DNA of 64,000 nt from Adiantum capillus-veneris. Its lineage: Eukaryota; Streptophyta; Polypodiopsida; Polypodiales; Pteridaceae. The notes beneath the pieces were generated by a model. The model saw nothing but the letters and a program-made list of their open reading frames with translations, was not told where the DNA came from and made no database searches. The position numbers and the translations under genes were made by a program. Below, piece after piece: positions 1 to 9,927 of this stretch; the stretch's first letter is position 1; each line of letters opens with the position of its first letter. Where the stretch lies: NCBI GenBank assembly GCA_014529385.2, contig CM043969.1:74816676-74880675 (forward strand), written 5' to 3'.

Positions 1-350
1 ACTGAGTGAATCTTTATAACAGTGTTTTTTTTTTTGGGATAATAGATAATGTCAATGTCAAATTCTTGCAAAAGTTCTACCCATCGTCTTTGTTGCATAT
101 TCAAAGTTGCTTGGGTAAAAATACACTTTAATCTCTTATGGTCGGTTATAAGTCAAACTTCTGTCCCAGTAAGTAGTGTCTCCACAGCTTTAGAGCGTGA
201 ATGACTGCCAATAGTTCGAGGTCATGGGTGGGATGTTCTTTTCATGAACCTTAAGCATATTGTGAGGTGAAAGCTATTGGTTTGCCTTCTTGAACTAATA
301 CTCCTCCCACTGCTATTCCACTAGCATCAGTAACGACTTCAAAGGCCTTG
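1..350 (-). pseudogene. Element F RNase H (Ty3/gypsy), 3' part cut by window edge
   Basis: Reverse-strand translation with frameshifts gives an RNase H that would degrade the RNA strand during reverse transcription. Visible landmarks are the first catalytic Asp in VVTDASGIAVGG, the Glu in LELLAVIHALKLWRHYLL, and a TDHKRLKCIF block with the next Asp. The domain ends in IDIIYYPKKK, which normally leads into the VADALSRK tether; a run of 11 T (30 region) sits here with a frame break. It follows the RT of the same element. The rest lies beyond base 1 or, if the window ends join, at the right end of the window. Confidence 0.8.
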
Positions 351-1330
351 TTAAAAATCTTGTAGCTTTAGGCACGGTGATGTAGCCACATACTGCTTAA
401 GTTGATCAAATCTTTCTTGGTGTAGTGGTCCCCAACTTATCTTCACTCCTTTCTTTAAAAGATCAGTCAAGGGTGAAGCAATCACTACATAATCTTTTAT
501 AAAGATTCTATACCATCCCGTGATCCCCAAGAATCCTTTAAGCTCACTTGCATTTGATGGTTGAGGCCACTCATCAACGTCTTGAACTTTAGCAGGGCCC
601 ACTGAGATTCCCTCATGCATAACAATAAATCCCAAATACTTGATCCTTGGAGTGAAAAATGAACACTTGATCATCTTTGTATATAGCTTGTGTTCTCGAA
701 GAATATCCAACACCTTTCTCGGGTGGTCTTTATGTTTTTCTTCATCCTTTGAGTAGATTGGAATATCATCGAAGAAGACAAGAACAAAGTCATCTAGGTA
801 CGGCCTGAAAATATCTTACATCGATCTATTGAATGTAGCAAGAGCATTAGTTAGACCAAATGAAATTACTATATACTCAAAATCTCCATATCAGGTGTTG
901 AAAGTTGTCTTTAGAATATCTGATTCCTTTATTCTGATTTGATAATAACCAGATCTTAAATCTATCTTTGAGAAGACCTTGGAACCATGTAGCATGTCCA
1001 GCAATTCATCGATTCATTGGATAAGATAGTTGTCCTTAACTGTTACCTAGTTTAGTCCTCTGTAATCAATGCAGAGTTGTAAAGTCCAATCTTTCTTCTT
1101 CTGAAAGAGTACTGGAGCTCTCCAACTTGATTTACGCGGTCTAATAAATCTTTGTTCTATAAGTTGATAAAGTTGTTCTTTCAATTCAAATGGCCTCTAT
1201 TAGCGTCATTTTATAAGGTCTCTTTGACACTGGCTCACTTCCTGGAAGAATCTCTATCTCATGATCAATCTCTCGATTTGAAGGAAGAGAGGTGAGATCT
1301 TCAGGGAAGACATTTGAATATTCATGAAGT
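351..1330 (-). pseudogene. Element F reverse transcriptase, Ty3/gypsy, frameshifted
   Basis: The reverse transcriptase of a gypsy retrotransposon. Reading leftwards, the fingers/palm show a degraded SFGLTNALATF block (about 830-870). The catalytic loop follows as VLVFFDDI (about 765-785), then the gypsy-typical KYLGFIV and LKGFLGITGWYRIF blocks in an open stretch of 120 codons (351-713). The rest needs several frame changes, so it cannot make protein. Protease lies upstream and RNase H downstream, the normal order. The LGF-H.ISVGP style is that of chromovirus-type rather than Athila/Tat elements. Confidence 0.85.
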
Positions 1331-1380
1331 TAAGAGGATTTCGTAACGCTTAATTTTGAATCCATCTTGTTCAGCTTGAC

Positions 1381-1803
1381 CACAAATATTTGTTGTCCGG
1401 CCCTCATACCTTTGGTAGACGGTTTGCTTTAACTAGTTGAATCCTTAAAATCCCATTCTTTCCCTGTACTTCAACTTGCTTTGCTTGACTATCTCTAAAG
1501 CTCATACTACATAGGCCACAATGGATGTTAGCACGATTCCTAGATAACCAATCCATCCCAAGAATTCCATCATACATCCCAACTGGTAAGGTTCTAAAGA
1601 AAGCTGAACTAGCATGTCCTTTTAGTTCAAAGTCAAGGGTTTCCACAAAATATCATGATATTACGATTCTTCCATTAGCCAATTCTATTGTCATGGATTT
1701 AGCTTGTTTTCTATTCAAGTGCAACTTTCGCAAGCATTTTAGGGATAGAAAAGAATGAGTACTGCCACAATCAATGAGGAGGTTAAAAGGTTTACCTTGA
1801 TGG
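1381..1803 (-). pseudogene. Element F aspartic protease (retropepsin)
   Basis: The gag-pol protease of element F. The active-site strand reads LLIDCGSTHSF (about 1750-1790), with D-C-G in place of the usual D-S/T-G, followed by an ELANGR-like flap. The C-terminal LPVGMYDGILGMDWLSR block lies in an 80-codon open stretch (1404-1646). A frame break lies between the two halves. No gag precedes it: homology to retroelement protein stops at about 1803 and noncoding, LTR-like sequence begins at once. Confidence 0.8.
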
Positions 1804-2035
1804 ATGGATAGTTATCAAACTAATCAAGTCCACCCATCCATGATTGACAACCTTAGTCAATCCCCACTTAGCACCCCGCACTCACACATAATTCTTTTGT
1901 TTTCTAATTACTATCACATTGTTTTAACATTTAAAATAATGGTTTCTTTTAATTTTTCTTCACAGGGATTCTTATACTCAAGTATTAAAGACAACATTGA
2001 AAAGAATTGTTTTAGCAAACAAACATCTAATTAAA
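1804..2035 (-). repeat. LTR-like remnant of element F abutting its protease
   Basis: Noncoding sequence that aligns by eye with 60902-61110 in the same orientation: the shared cores include TTTTCTAATTACTA and a CACCCATxxxTGACxxxC block. Since the right-hand copy lies past the integrase, where a 3' LTR belongs, both are best read as one end of the F LTR. Finding it directly against the protease implies that PBS and gag were deleted. Similarity ends near 2035, where an AT-rich tandem repeat starts. Confidence 0.45.
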
Positions 2036-2040
2036 TTTTT

Positions 2041-2490
2041 GACCAAACTATAATTATCACAGCTTACTTATAATGTATAACAACTATGATAAATAACGCA
2101 TAACTATCTAGCTTGATTAACCAATTTCTCTCTTTTACTTTTAGCTAAAACTATTTTGTTTTGGCTTAATTAAATAGATAGATTAACTTTTTGACCATAA
2201 GCTAATTATTACAGCTTAATTATAATTTATACTAACTTTGATCAATAGCATATAATTATCTAACTTGATTAGCTAATTTTTTCCTTTTATTTTTAGCTAA
2301 AATCAATTTATCTTGTCTTAATTAAATAACTCAATTAATTTTCTTACCATAATATAATCATCACCGCTTACTTATGATGTATACTAGCTATGATAAATAG
2401 CACATAATTATCTACCGTGATTAGCTAATTTTTCTTTTTAATTTGTGGCTAAAAATATCTCATTTTTTATTAAATAGATTCTTAGACTAA
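2041..2490. repeat. Three AT-rich tandem units of about 152 bp
   Basis: Units begin at 2041 (GACCAAACTATAATTATC), 2193 (GACCATAAGCTAATTATT) and 2345 (TACCATAATATAATCATC). Each contains AGCTTA..TATAATGTATA, a GATAAATA/GATCAATA block and TTTTAGCTAAAA. The units are diverged, so the array is old. No coding content. Confidence 0.8.
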
Positions 2491-2844
2491 ATTTTTGTTA
2501 TTGAGGTAATTGTTCCATGTTTCTAATTGTGATAATTAACTTAGAAATATTTGAGTTAATTAAGTATATTTTTTTTAGTTTTTTATTTTAAAAGAACTAA
2601 TTTTTATCTAATTAATTATAAAAAGTAATCAAAAAATTATGATATAATTTTACTAGCTTTGTAAAAGCCTAAGTAAGCTTTGATAATTATCTTGCACTAA
2701 TCTAGGCTTAATTAGTATAATTATCCTTAATTTAAGATAAAAAGATTAATTTCAATCCTAATATGATTTAATAATTAATTAGATTAATATCCCTAATATT
2801 TATTTAAGTAATCAATAGAATATTAAGAATAAACAGAGACTTAT
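2491..2844. other. AT-rich noncoding stretch
   Basis: Very AT-rich sequence with short TTAATTA-type runs. I see no reading frame, terminal repeat or known motif. It separates the 152-bp array from the leader of copy 1C; the break in 1C lies near 2845. Confidence 0.5.
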
Positions 2845-4762
2845 TAGCAGCTTCTTCCATCGTCGGATTGACTTGTTATCAGCTTCTTCCACTTGATGCG
2901 ATTGCAACTCCTGTCGAGCTTTCAATACCTTGTCTGCAACCTAATTTGTGTATCAGTTTTAATCAAGTTAGCTATTTAAATTTTCACAAAGGTTGTACAA
3001 TTTTTTTTCTAACTATTACGATTGGTCTATGCGTTTTACTTCAATTTAAGCTCAATGAATCAGCAATTGAGACTTTCAGATTCTACTTTTGCAAAAAGCT
3101 AAAGACTAATCTGCAACTTAGAAACTGAGTGAACATGTACTAATTTGGATCCAATTGAACCCAAAATTGCCCGGTGGCCTTGTATTATGTTGGTCTAACA
3201 TTGTACAAGCTCAAAAGTCAAAAAGTTTGTATGTGTGTATCACTAATAAATAATCGCGATTATTTACTTTTCTTAGTTTTTTACACCTTTTAGCTTGGTT
3301 TACCAAGTACGCAACTTGTTAAGGTCTCTGTACAAGTTTCATTAAGTTTGAACAAAATCTGTTTTAGTAATCAATTGTTTCATGTCCACAAACTCAGTTT
3401 TTAAGAATCTGGCTTAAGTCTCGCTTTTGTGATCCAAATTTCACCAAAACTGATTTGTGTGGTCTACTTGATATGCTTGACCTTGTGGTATACTCAAATG
3501 TGCAAAAATATCCAAATTTGTAGCCAATGTAAATAATCGCGATTATTTACTCCTGCTATTTTTTTGCAAGTTTTTGTCATAATCTTGACACAGATCTGTT
3601 AAGCAGCTTAACTTAAGCTCCCTGGACAAATTTCATCAAGTTTGGATATTTCATGGTCAGCAGTTTTGTGTCTGTAGACCGACTTTGCAAATTTGGCCAC
3701 AATTTTCACTTCAATGTTCCAAGTCTTACCAAATTTGATTTGTGGGCTTATTATAACATGCTAAAACTAGTGGTATGCTGGGTTGGTCAAAAAAGTTGAA
3801 AAATAAGACAAAAGTAAATAATTGTGAATATTTACTTCTGGTAAATTTTTGCATATTTTTTATCAGATGAGCATGTACACTTGTTTATCACATCAATATA
3901 AACCTATGAGTCAAGTTTCACTTTGTTTGAAAAAAAAGTTTCCCAACTGACACTAAAGTTCTCAAAAGTCAGTACAAAATTCAGTTTGGTGATCCAAATT
4001 CTATGGGCCTTTACAAAAAACGTACACATGCATAGAGTCTCTAGTATCAACCTTGGTCACTTTTGAGCTGAAAGTAAATAATCACGATTATTTATTTTAG
4101 GCCTAAAATAAGCACTTTTTTTAACTTTTTCATTGGACAGTATTTTCATGAGCTATTTTAAGCCTCCGAGTCAAGTCAAAACTTAATTTGGCCTAAAATA
4201 TCAAGAAAAAGTAAAGAATCTGAGTTTTTGCAAACTCTTGAAATTTTTACCTCAATGCGTCCTTAAACTTACCCACTGGTTCATACAGCTTTTGAAGCAT
4301 GCTCTCCAATCGGATTCAGTGGTTGACAACTTTTTGGTGCTATTTCTAGTTGTAGACCTGAAATTCTACAACTTCACAGAAACACTCACAATGATTCTTT
4401 TTTGAGAGCGCAATGTTCTGAAATCCACCTCGGATTCTACTTACCCTACTCCTAGATCCTACTGCAATGGGGTTGTGGAAAGTGTCCACAAACACTCGTT
4501 TTCTTGTTTTTTATGGTTTTGTGAGCTTTGATCTTAAGACTTGTCTCGTCCGTTAGTCATTCTCAAAATCTTAAACTAATCCTATAATCCTAACAGGTAC
4601 TTAGCAAGTACAATCTGCTTCCAAGCTACCTCTACAGTGAAAAGACGACAATCTTAAGCTATGCGGTTTTAAAAAGAAGTTTTGACTCTAGGTGATTCTA
4701 AAGGAATTTAAAGGATAACTTCACAAGACGCTCATGTTTTTCCCTAGTTTAGGTCTTTTCGA
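2845..4762 (-). mobile_element. Family 1 copy 1C: 5' leader between PBS and (missing) gag
   Basis: Noncoding leader of a family 1 retrotransposon running leftwards from the PBS at 4763. The part at 2845-3955 is over 90% similar by eye to 34555-35640, the leader upstream of gag in copy 1A, which fixes its identity. It holds the palindrome array at 3246-4095. The PBS-proximal 600 bp has no counterpart in 1A because 1A is cut there. Gag and everything after it are absent from 1C. Confidence 0.75.
3246..4095. repeat. Palindrome array in 1C leader (about 283-bp period)
   Basis: Four palindromes lie at 3247-3266 (20 bp, perfect), 3529-3550 (22 bp, perfect; half-site GTAAATAATCG), 3814-3835 (imperfect) and 4074-4095 (one central and one end mismatch). 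The starts are 283, 285 and 260 bp apart. The DNA between is a heavily diverged repeat, recognisable by AAGTTTCATxAAGTTTG and by GATCCAAATTTxACCAAAxxTG. The palindromes are far better kept than their flanks. Confidence 0.85.
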
Positions 4763-4780
4763 TCCCTAGCAATGGTGCCA
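4763..4780 (-). other. Primer-binding site of copy 1C (tRNA-Asp type, mutated)
   Basis: On the plus strand TCCCTAGCAATGGTGCCA differs from the plant tRNA-Asp 3' end (TCCCCGGCAACGGCGCCA) only by C-to-T or G-to-A transitions. Two bases separate it from the LTR at 4783. It proves that the LTR also served as a 5' LTR for sequence to its left. Confidence 0.8.
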
Positions 4781-4782
4781 AA

Positions 4783-5693
4783 TGTGGGACGGGTGTCTAA
4801 CCTCACTCCTATCTTATTGCAGACGTCGCGAGAACCAAGAGTACAATTGTCAATCCATGGGATGAAGCTGATTCAACTAGTGCATAGAGGTTACAAGAGG
4901 TTGTCAATCTCTCGGAAAACAACAAACAATTCACATCTAACTCAAGCTACATTCAAATGACTAAAATCACCAAAAGCTAATCGCTCATCGGCAAACAAAT
5001 TACATCCGTTACACCATCAAATGACATCCAAATGTTACGAAACTTGTAGGACTTGTTTATAAGACCTAAGCACACATGCTTACGGTCTCAAATATCACTT
5101 TAGGTCAATGCAAAAATCATAATTATTAATAGTAGTGAGTTTTTGACCTGGTCGTTTTCGACCCATAATGCATTTAAATGCTTAGCAATGATGCCCCAAT
5201 ACCCTGCCTATACTTAGTTTTTTATTTTAAAGCTTAAATTCCTACTTATGATGAAATTAGGCCGATGGTTGGGTGATGCCAAAAGCTATGGATTACCATA
5301 AAATGCTTACGTCAATGCGTAGAGCTCTTACCTACAGTTGCAACACGACAGCAATGTGACTATCAGGGAGGGAGTAGGAAGTGTGACAAGGAGAGAAGTG
5401 AGCATCGTTAGCTCAGGTTGTGTTTCTATTATCCAAAACTTATAAAAAAAAGTTACAAAAATTGGCTTTTATACCTTAGCCAAGATTTTTGTGGTCAAAA
5501 CTAATAATCTGAGAGCTCTAACTAAAGACAAGTTAATACAATCTAGAAGCTTGTAGCCCCGACTCATCAATTGCACTATTTATCTGAAAAGTAGGAGTTA
5601 CAATATTCTCGATTTATCAAAATAATGAGTGTTTTTACAATGAAAGCTCCGAAAAATGTTATCAGAGTTATCAAAATTAGCCTGTTGCTAACA
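4783..5693 (-). repeat. Family 1 LTR shared by copies 1A (3') and 1C (5')
   Basis: A 911-bp LTR. On the minus strand it starts TGTTAGCAACAGG and ends CCCGTCCCACA, so it has TG..CA ends. A polypurine tract flanks its upstream side (5694-5706) and a PBS its downstream side (4763-4780). One LTR bordered by both a PPT and a PBS of the same orientation belongs to two elements at once. A TATAAAAG box (5466-5473, minus) is shared in position with the 1D LTR. Confidence 0.85.
5466..5473 (-). promoter_or_regulatory. Putative LTR TATA box
   Basis: The minus strand reads GGTATAAAAGCC. The same GTATAAAAGCC lies at the matching place in the 1D LTR (42970-42977), which argues for a real pol II promoter element of the family. 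Confidence 0.5.
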
Positions 5694-5706
5694 TCCCCCC
5701 CCTCCT
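5694..5706 (-). other. Polypurine tract of copy 1A
   Basis: The minus strand reads GGAGGGGGGGGGA directly before the LTR start TGTTAG. This is the plus-strand primer site expected at the 3' LTR boundary. The same kind of tract occurs at 15949-15960 (1B) and 43071-43080 (1D). Confidence 0.85.
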
Positions 5707-5839
5707 CGACTGTGTCGTCCCTTGACACAGCTTCATGGACTGAACTAGTCTTCAGGTTGACAACTGGCGAGGCAGTCTTTAAGTGCGTGTATAAGGCTTT
5801 CTCATATTTGATTCTTTTTTCTTTGTCAGGAACCTGTAA

Positions 5840-8800
5840 CTAATGCATGGTGACACTGTTTTTAAGCTCAATGGCTATATAGCCAACAAATTTGGATGTG
5901 ACATTACGTATCACTGGCCCAAATATCTTCATTTTCCAAGTGAAGAAACTTGTATAAAATACTTCCTCAAACGCCAACAATATTGCTTCAGGGCAAAAAC
6001 ATCCATCGGGCGTAGAAGCCATAAAGGACTTCTTTGGAAGTCTAGCCACTTCTGTCATAACAGAGGCCCTTATTGCCTTCGAGGAACGACATCATGGAGC
6101 TCTTGCTTGCTCTGGCTCATGAAAGGCTTGAATACATGTGAGCAGCATTCTGCAGATCTTATATAGCATGGCACATGAGAGGTTAGGAAGCCTCTTGAAG
6201 AAAGTCATGGTGCCCGTTAGGGTTTTCACCATGTATTCCTCTGTTGTTGGTCCCTGCTCTGGAGCTGGCAATCGCGGATAGTTTTTCCACGTAGGCCGCT
6301 TCTTTTTCAATGCTTCAAATGTTTGCTATGTCCTTACCCTTGGTATAAGACAAAATGTTGGGTCTTTCAATGCTTGCCATGTCCTTACCCTTGGTATAGG
6401 ACAAAATGTTGGGTCTTTCTGTAGTACGGTAGGTGCTCTTGTGAACAGAATTAGATATCTTGGATTCTTGTTCAGCTAGCTCTTTCTCCACTTGGGGTGG
6501 ATATCCTCTGTGCCTTTTGCCTGCATATCTTTGTATAATCTTTCTTTGACCTGTAATAGCTCTAGCTTGATCAAAGAATATGGCAAGGATTGCTCATGTC
6601 ATGGTGCATTGATTTGGTTGGGGGTGAGTTGAGTTACATTGATTGAATGGAGAAATCTCAACTCCCAATCCATCGCTGCTTTCCATTCTACATCTGTCTC
6701 TTGAGCAACCTGTCATTTGAGTGCATCTTTCTCAGCTTTAGAAATCTGGACCATGGGTACTTGTTTAGCATCTGTGAGTGGTACCTAAAAGTCTTCTTCT
6801 CCTCCTAGCCCTTCTGTCGGTTGTGTTTCCATCTCAGCAAAAGAGACTGATGGAATGTCAACAGTTGGTTGCTCTGAGGAGCCTGCTTCTTCTTGTGTCT
6901 CTAGTTGTCCCTCTCTCAGAAGCTGATTGACTCTTTTTAGCTATGCTATCTCCTTGAGTAGTTGCTCTTCTTGTTGTACTCGCATCAGTGCAAGGTCTCT
7001 TCTCTGTGATTGCTCTAGATTTAGCTCTAACTCTAGATCCTTATTTCTATTTTCCAAAGCCTTATAAACTTTATCTATACCTTTTATAGAAGCAACAGTA
7101 GGATTTTTCCTTATCTGTCTCAAAAAAACTGTCTGATCATTGATCCTTTGCTCTGAGTATTGCAGAGAAGCATTCACTACATTGAGCTACACTTGGATCT
7201 TTTGTACTAATAGAGTTGTGGTTAGGAGTTCATTTGTTATCTCTGTCACAGATGTTGATCTTTAGTCTTGCATGTATCCGATAACTTTGTTAGAAGTTCT
7301 CCTAGCTCCTCCATTTCTTTCTATTGTTTCTCTTTGGCTAGTTGGTGTTGTTCGGCTTCAACTTTCAGCTCTTGGACTTGTCTTTGTAGATCTAAGATGA
7401 CATTCATCCCGTCTTCTAACTCTCCTTGTAGAGCATCGATGACCATTTCCAGCTCCCTAGCCTTAGCACTATGGCTAAGTGCTGCTGTTCACATTTTTCT
7501 GTCATGTGTTGTATCTGCTTGGCATATTCTTTTACTTGCAAGACAGCTTCGTCATTTGTCTAACATTCTTTAGACCTCTGTAGGCTTCCTAGATGTTTCA
7601 ACAGTTTCAGTGGCTCCTTGGGTGGTGATGTGGTGGCTGCTGGTTGTTGTGGGGGTTGTTCTTCACCTTGAGGCGTTGTGGTTGCCTCAGTTGCTTTTGC
7701 TTCTGGAGGCTTCGTGGATGCCTCGACTATTTCTTGTTGGGTGGTAGTAGAAGGTTCCACCTCAGTTTCTGTTGCCTTGGGCCGCTCAAAACTGGTTGCT
7801 GCCTATTCTTGGTGTTCAAGCTCTTTTTCTTTGGCTTCCTTGCCCTCATTGGGTTTAACTATTGGTGAAGGGTGAGGGCTCAGCATTGGATGGTCTTGTT
7901 CCGTAGCGGGTGAGGTTGGCTTCAGAGACATCTCCTCTTGATAGTGTTGTGTCTCTCCTTGTTCTGTAGCCTCCGCTTGTCTTTGTTGCTCGATCGTGTC
8001 GTCTCTTACTTTTTGCTCAGCTTCTTGAGCTTCTTTTAAATTAAGGGCTTCTGCCTCTGCATACATGAATTCAAGGAAGTCTGTGGGGTTCTCCGCTTCT
8101 TTCCTTGCAGAGTTTTTGGTTCTAGGTCCCCTTATCTCTCTTGGAACCCACCTTTCCGGGTCCTCACCTGCACCTTGGCAGATTCTTTCATAAGTTTGTT
8201 TTTCTCTTTCAAACCTCGCCTTCTTTTGCTGAGGTTCCTCTTGATGTGCAGCTACAGCTTTCTCCTTCATCTCTTCAATTCTGACCCTTCGCTCCTCATT
8301 GTCTAAACTCTCACTGTTATGAGCTTCATGGGAGCTTTTGGCAAATTCTTCATAAGATTTATAAACTCGCTTTCATGAACGCCCAGTTCTTGGAGAAGGT
8401 TGTGCAGACACAATCCATGTGTTATTATTTGGGGCTGACAGAAAATTGTCGGCCATGCCAATAGCATGGTATGCTATTTTTGTTAGTACTTCAGGTGTTG
8501 TCAGCACATACTGCACATGATCAATCGGTTGCCTCGTTGTCGACTTCAACACTTGAGTAAAGGTAGTCGCAACTGCATGATTTGGTGTGGTGTATCGTGG
8601 CGGTCTCTTTGCTAAGAAGTGGAAGTGTTGATGGTACAGACGTGTTGGTTCTTCCACTTGCCTTTGGGTGAGGTCAATAAAAGTTGTAGCAGCAATCTCC
8701 TTGCTGAGTGTGCCTGTTGTCTTTCTGTCCCGGGCCCGCATTGTCATTCCTTCAGTTGAAAACTTCAGTTCCTCGGCCACAATTTCCTTTGTGATTAAGA

Positions 8801-9254
8801 CTTCTAGTTTTTGCCCTTGTTGGTCGTTGATTTGGACTCATCCATCCTCTTTAATAGTAGACAATAACTCATAGGCTTCCTGGAAATCTACTCCGCATGG
8901 TTCCTCATCGTAGAATTCCTGGAGGCCCAGTCTTTTGTTGGCTTCTTTTGTGTCTGGCTTGGCCGCTACATCATATATCTCTTTTGCTAGCAATTGCAGC
9001 TCTACTTGGTGTCCTTCTTCACTCTTAAACCTGCCAGTGAAAACTGATGTATTGTTTTCCTCAAGTTGTTCTCTTGACAAGTATGTTGCCTTGGCTGTAT
9101 TTACTGAACTTAGGTCCAATTGGTAGGTGGCAGCTCTTGCAACTTCTCCTTCTGGGACACCCTTTTCTTGGCATTCTCTGCAGCTTGCATTGCTCCCCTC
9201 ATGTCTCATGTGAGACGGCGCTTTAAACAGGCCACTGTGGACTCTGGGAATCAT
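5840..9254 (-). pseudogene. ORF-X of copy 1A, broken
   Basis: Third reading frame of family 1, between the second protease and the 3' LTR; function unknown. Open pieces in order are 8838-9254, 8373-8780, 7803-8270, 7560-7760, 6941-7177, 6092-6310 and 5840-6058. It matches 1B ORF-X block by block: FKSEEGHQVELQLLAKE beside FKDTEGNVIELPMLPRE, GVDF..STIKEDG beside GIDI..TTIKEDG, then a HFHFLAKRPPRY..AVATTFT domain. Next come a charged Q/E-rich coiled coil and a C-terminal domain with YMVKTLTGTMTFF. The start lacks the basic KSPAKKKR motif of 1B and 1D. Position resembles the env-like frame of Athila elements, but no membrane segment is seen. Stops and frameshifts make it dead. Confidence 0.7.
6325..6425. 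repeat. 51-bp direct duplication inside ORF-X of 1A
   Basis: GCTATGTCCTTACCCTTGG at 6325 recurs as GCCATGTCCTTACCCTTGG at 6376; the segments continue with GTATAxGACAAAATGTTGGG. It is a local tandem duplication that keeps the frame (51 = 17 codons). Confidence 0.8.
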
Positions 9255-9927
9255 GCGCGAAGAAGGACAAGAGCTCTCTTCTCCAAGGGCGACTAGTGGA
9301 AATGAGGTGATTTTGGGCTACCTTGGATATCTATACTTGGATTTCTTAAACTATTTTTCTCCAAATTCCCTTGTTAGTTCTACTAGGCCGTGAAATCTAT
9401 GTTAGACTCAAAAAATTTCTGAATCAGATTCTGGTAGCTCATTCTGCAAGAATTTGTGAAAGTAGGCCTTAGTTGCCTAATTTAGGCTTTTTGCTTCCAT
9501 TGCTGGTTTGATTGAAATTTTTTATGCCTGTCCGCCTTGTCCTTGTGATTATTAGCGTATCTTCAATTTTTCCATATGAGCTCATCTGCTATTTATTATT
9601 AATTTTTGACTTGTTTATTGAAAAAATCAAAGAACATAATAAAATGTGCTAAAAAACAAAGTAAAAATCCAATAATTAAGAAAATCTATTGAAAAAATAA
9701 TTTTGTTTTTTGGTAGATTTCTCCATTTTTAAGTCCCAATATTAAGAAAAATGATAAAAAATAACCCAAAAATACTATTTTTGGATGATTTTTTGATAGT
9801 ATATACACTATTACACTCACCGGGGAGATGTTATCAATTAAATTTTCCCTATTGATTACTTGTTAAAGGTATTATTATGTAATTTTGCAAAAAGTCACAC
9901 GTTAACATTAGACTTTTTCCTCCCTCT
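9255..9927. other. Spacer between PR2 tail and ORF-X in copy 1A
   Basis: AT-rich and noncoding. The part near 9290 (AGCTCTCTTCTCC...TAGTGGAAATGAG) matches 1B at about 21335-21375, so this spacer is homologous to the right-hand part of the 1B spacer. Copy 1A lacks the 1.9-kb palindrome-array block that 1B carries here. Confidence 0.6.

Noticed and set aside
3246-4095. Regularly spaced short palindromes resembling a CRISPR array
   Set aside because: The period is about 283 bp, the spacers are diverged copies of each other, and the genome is a plant nuclear one.
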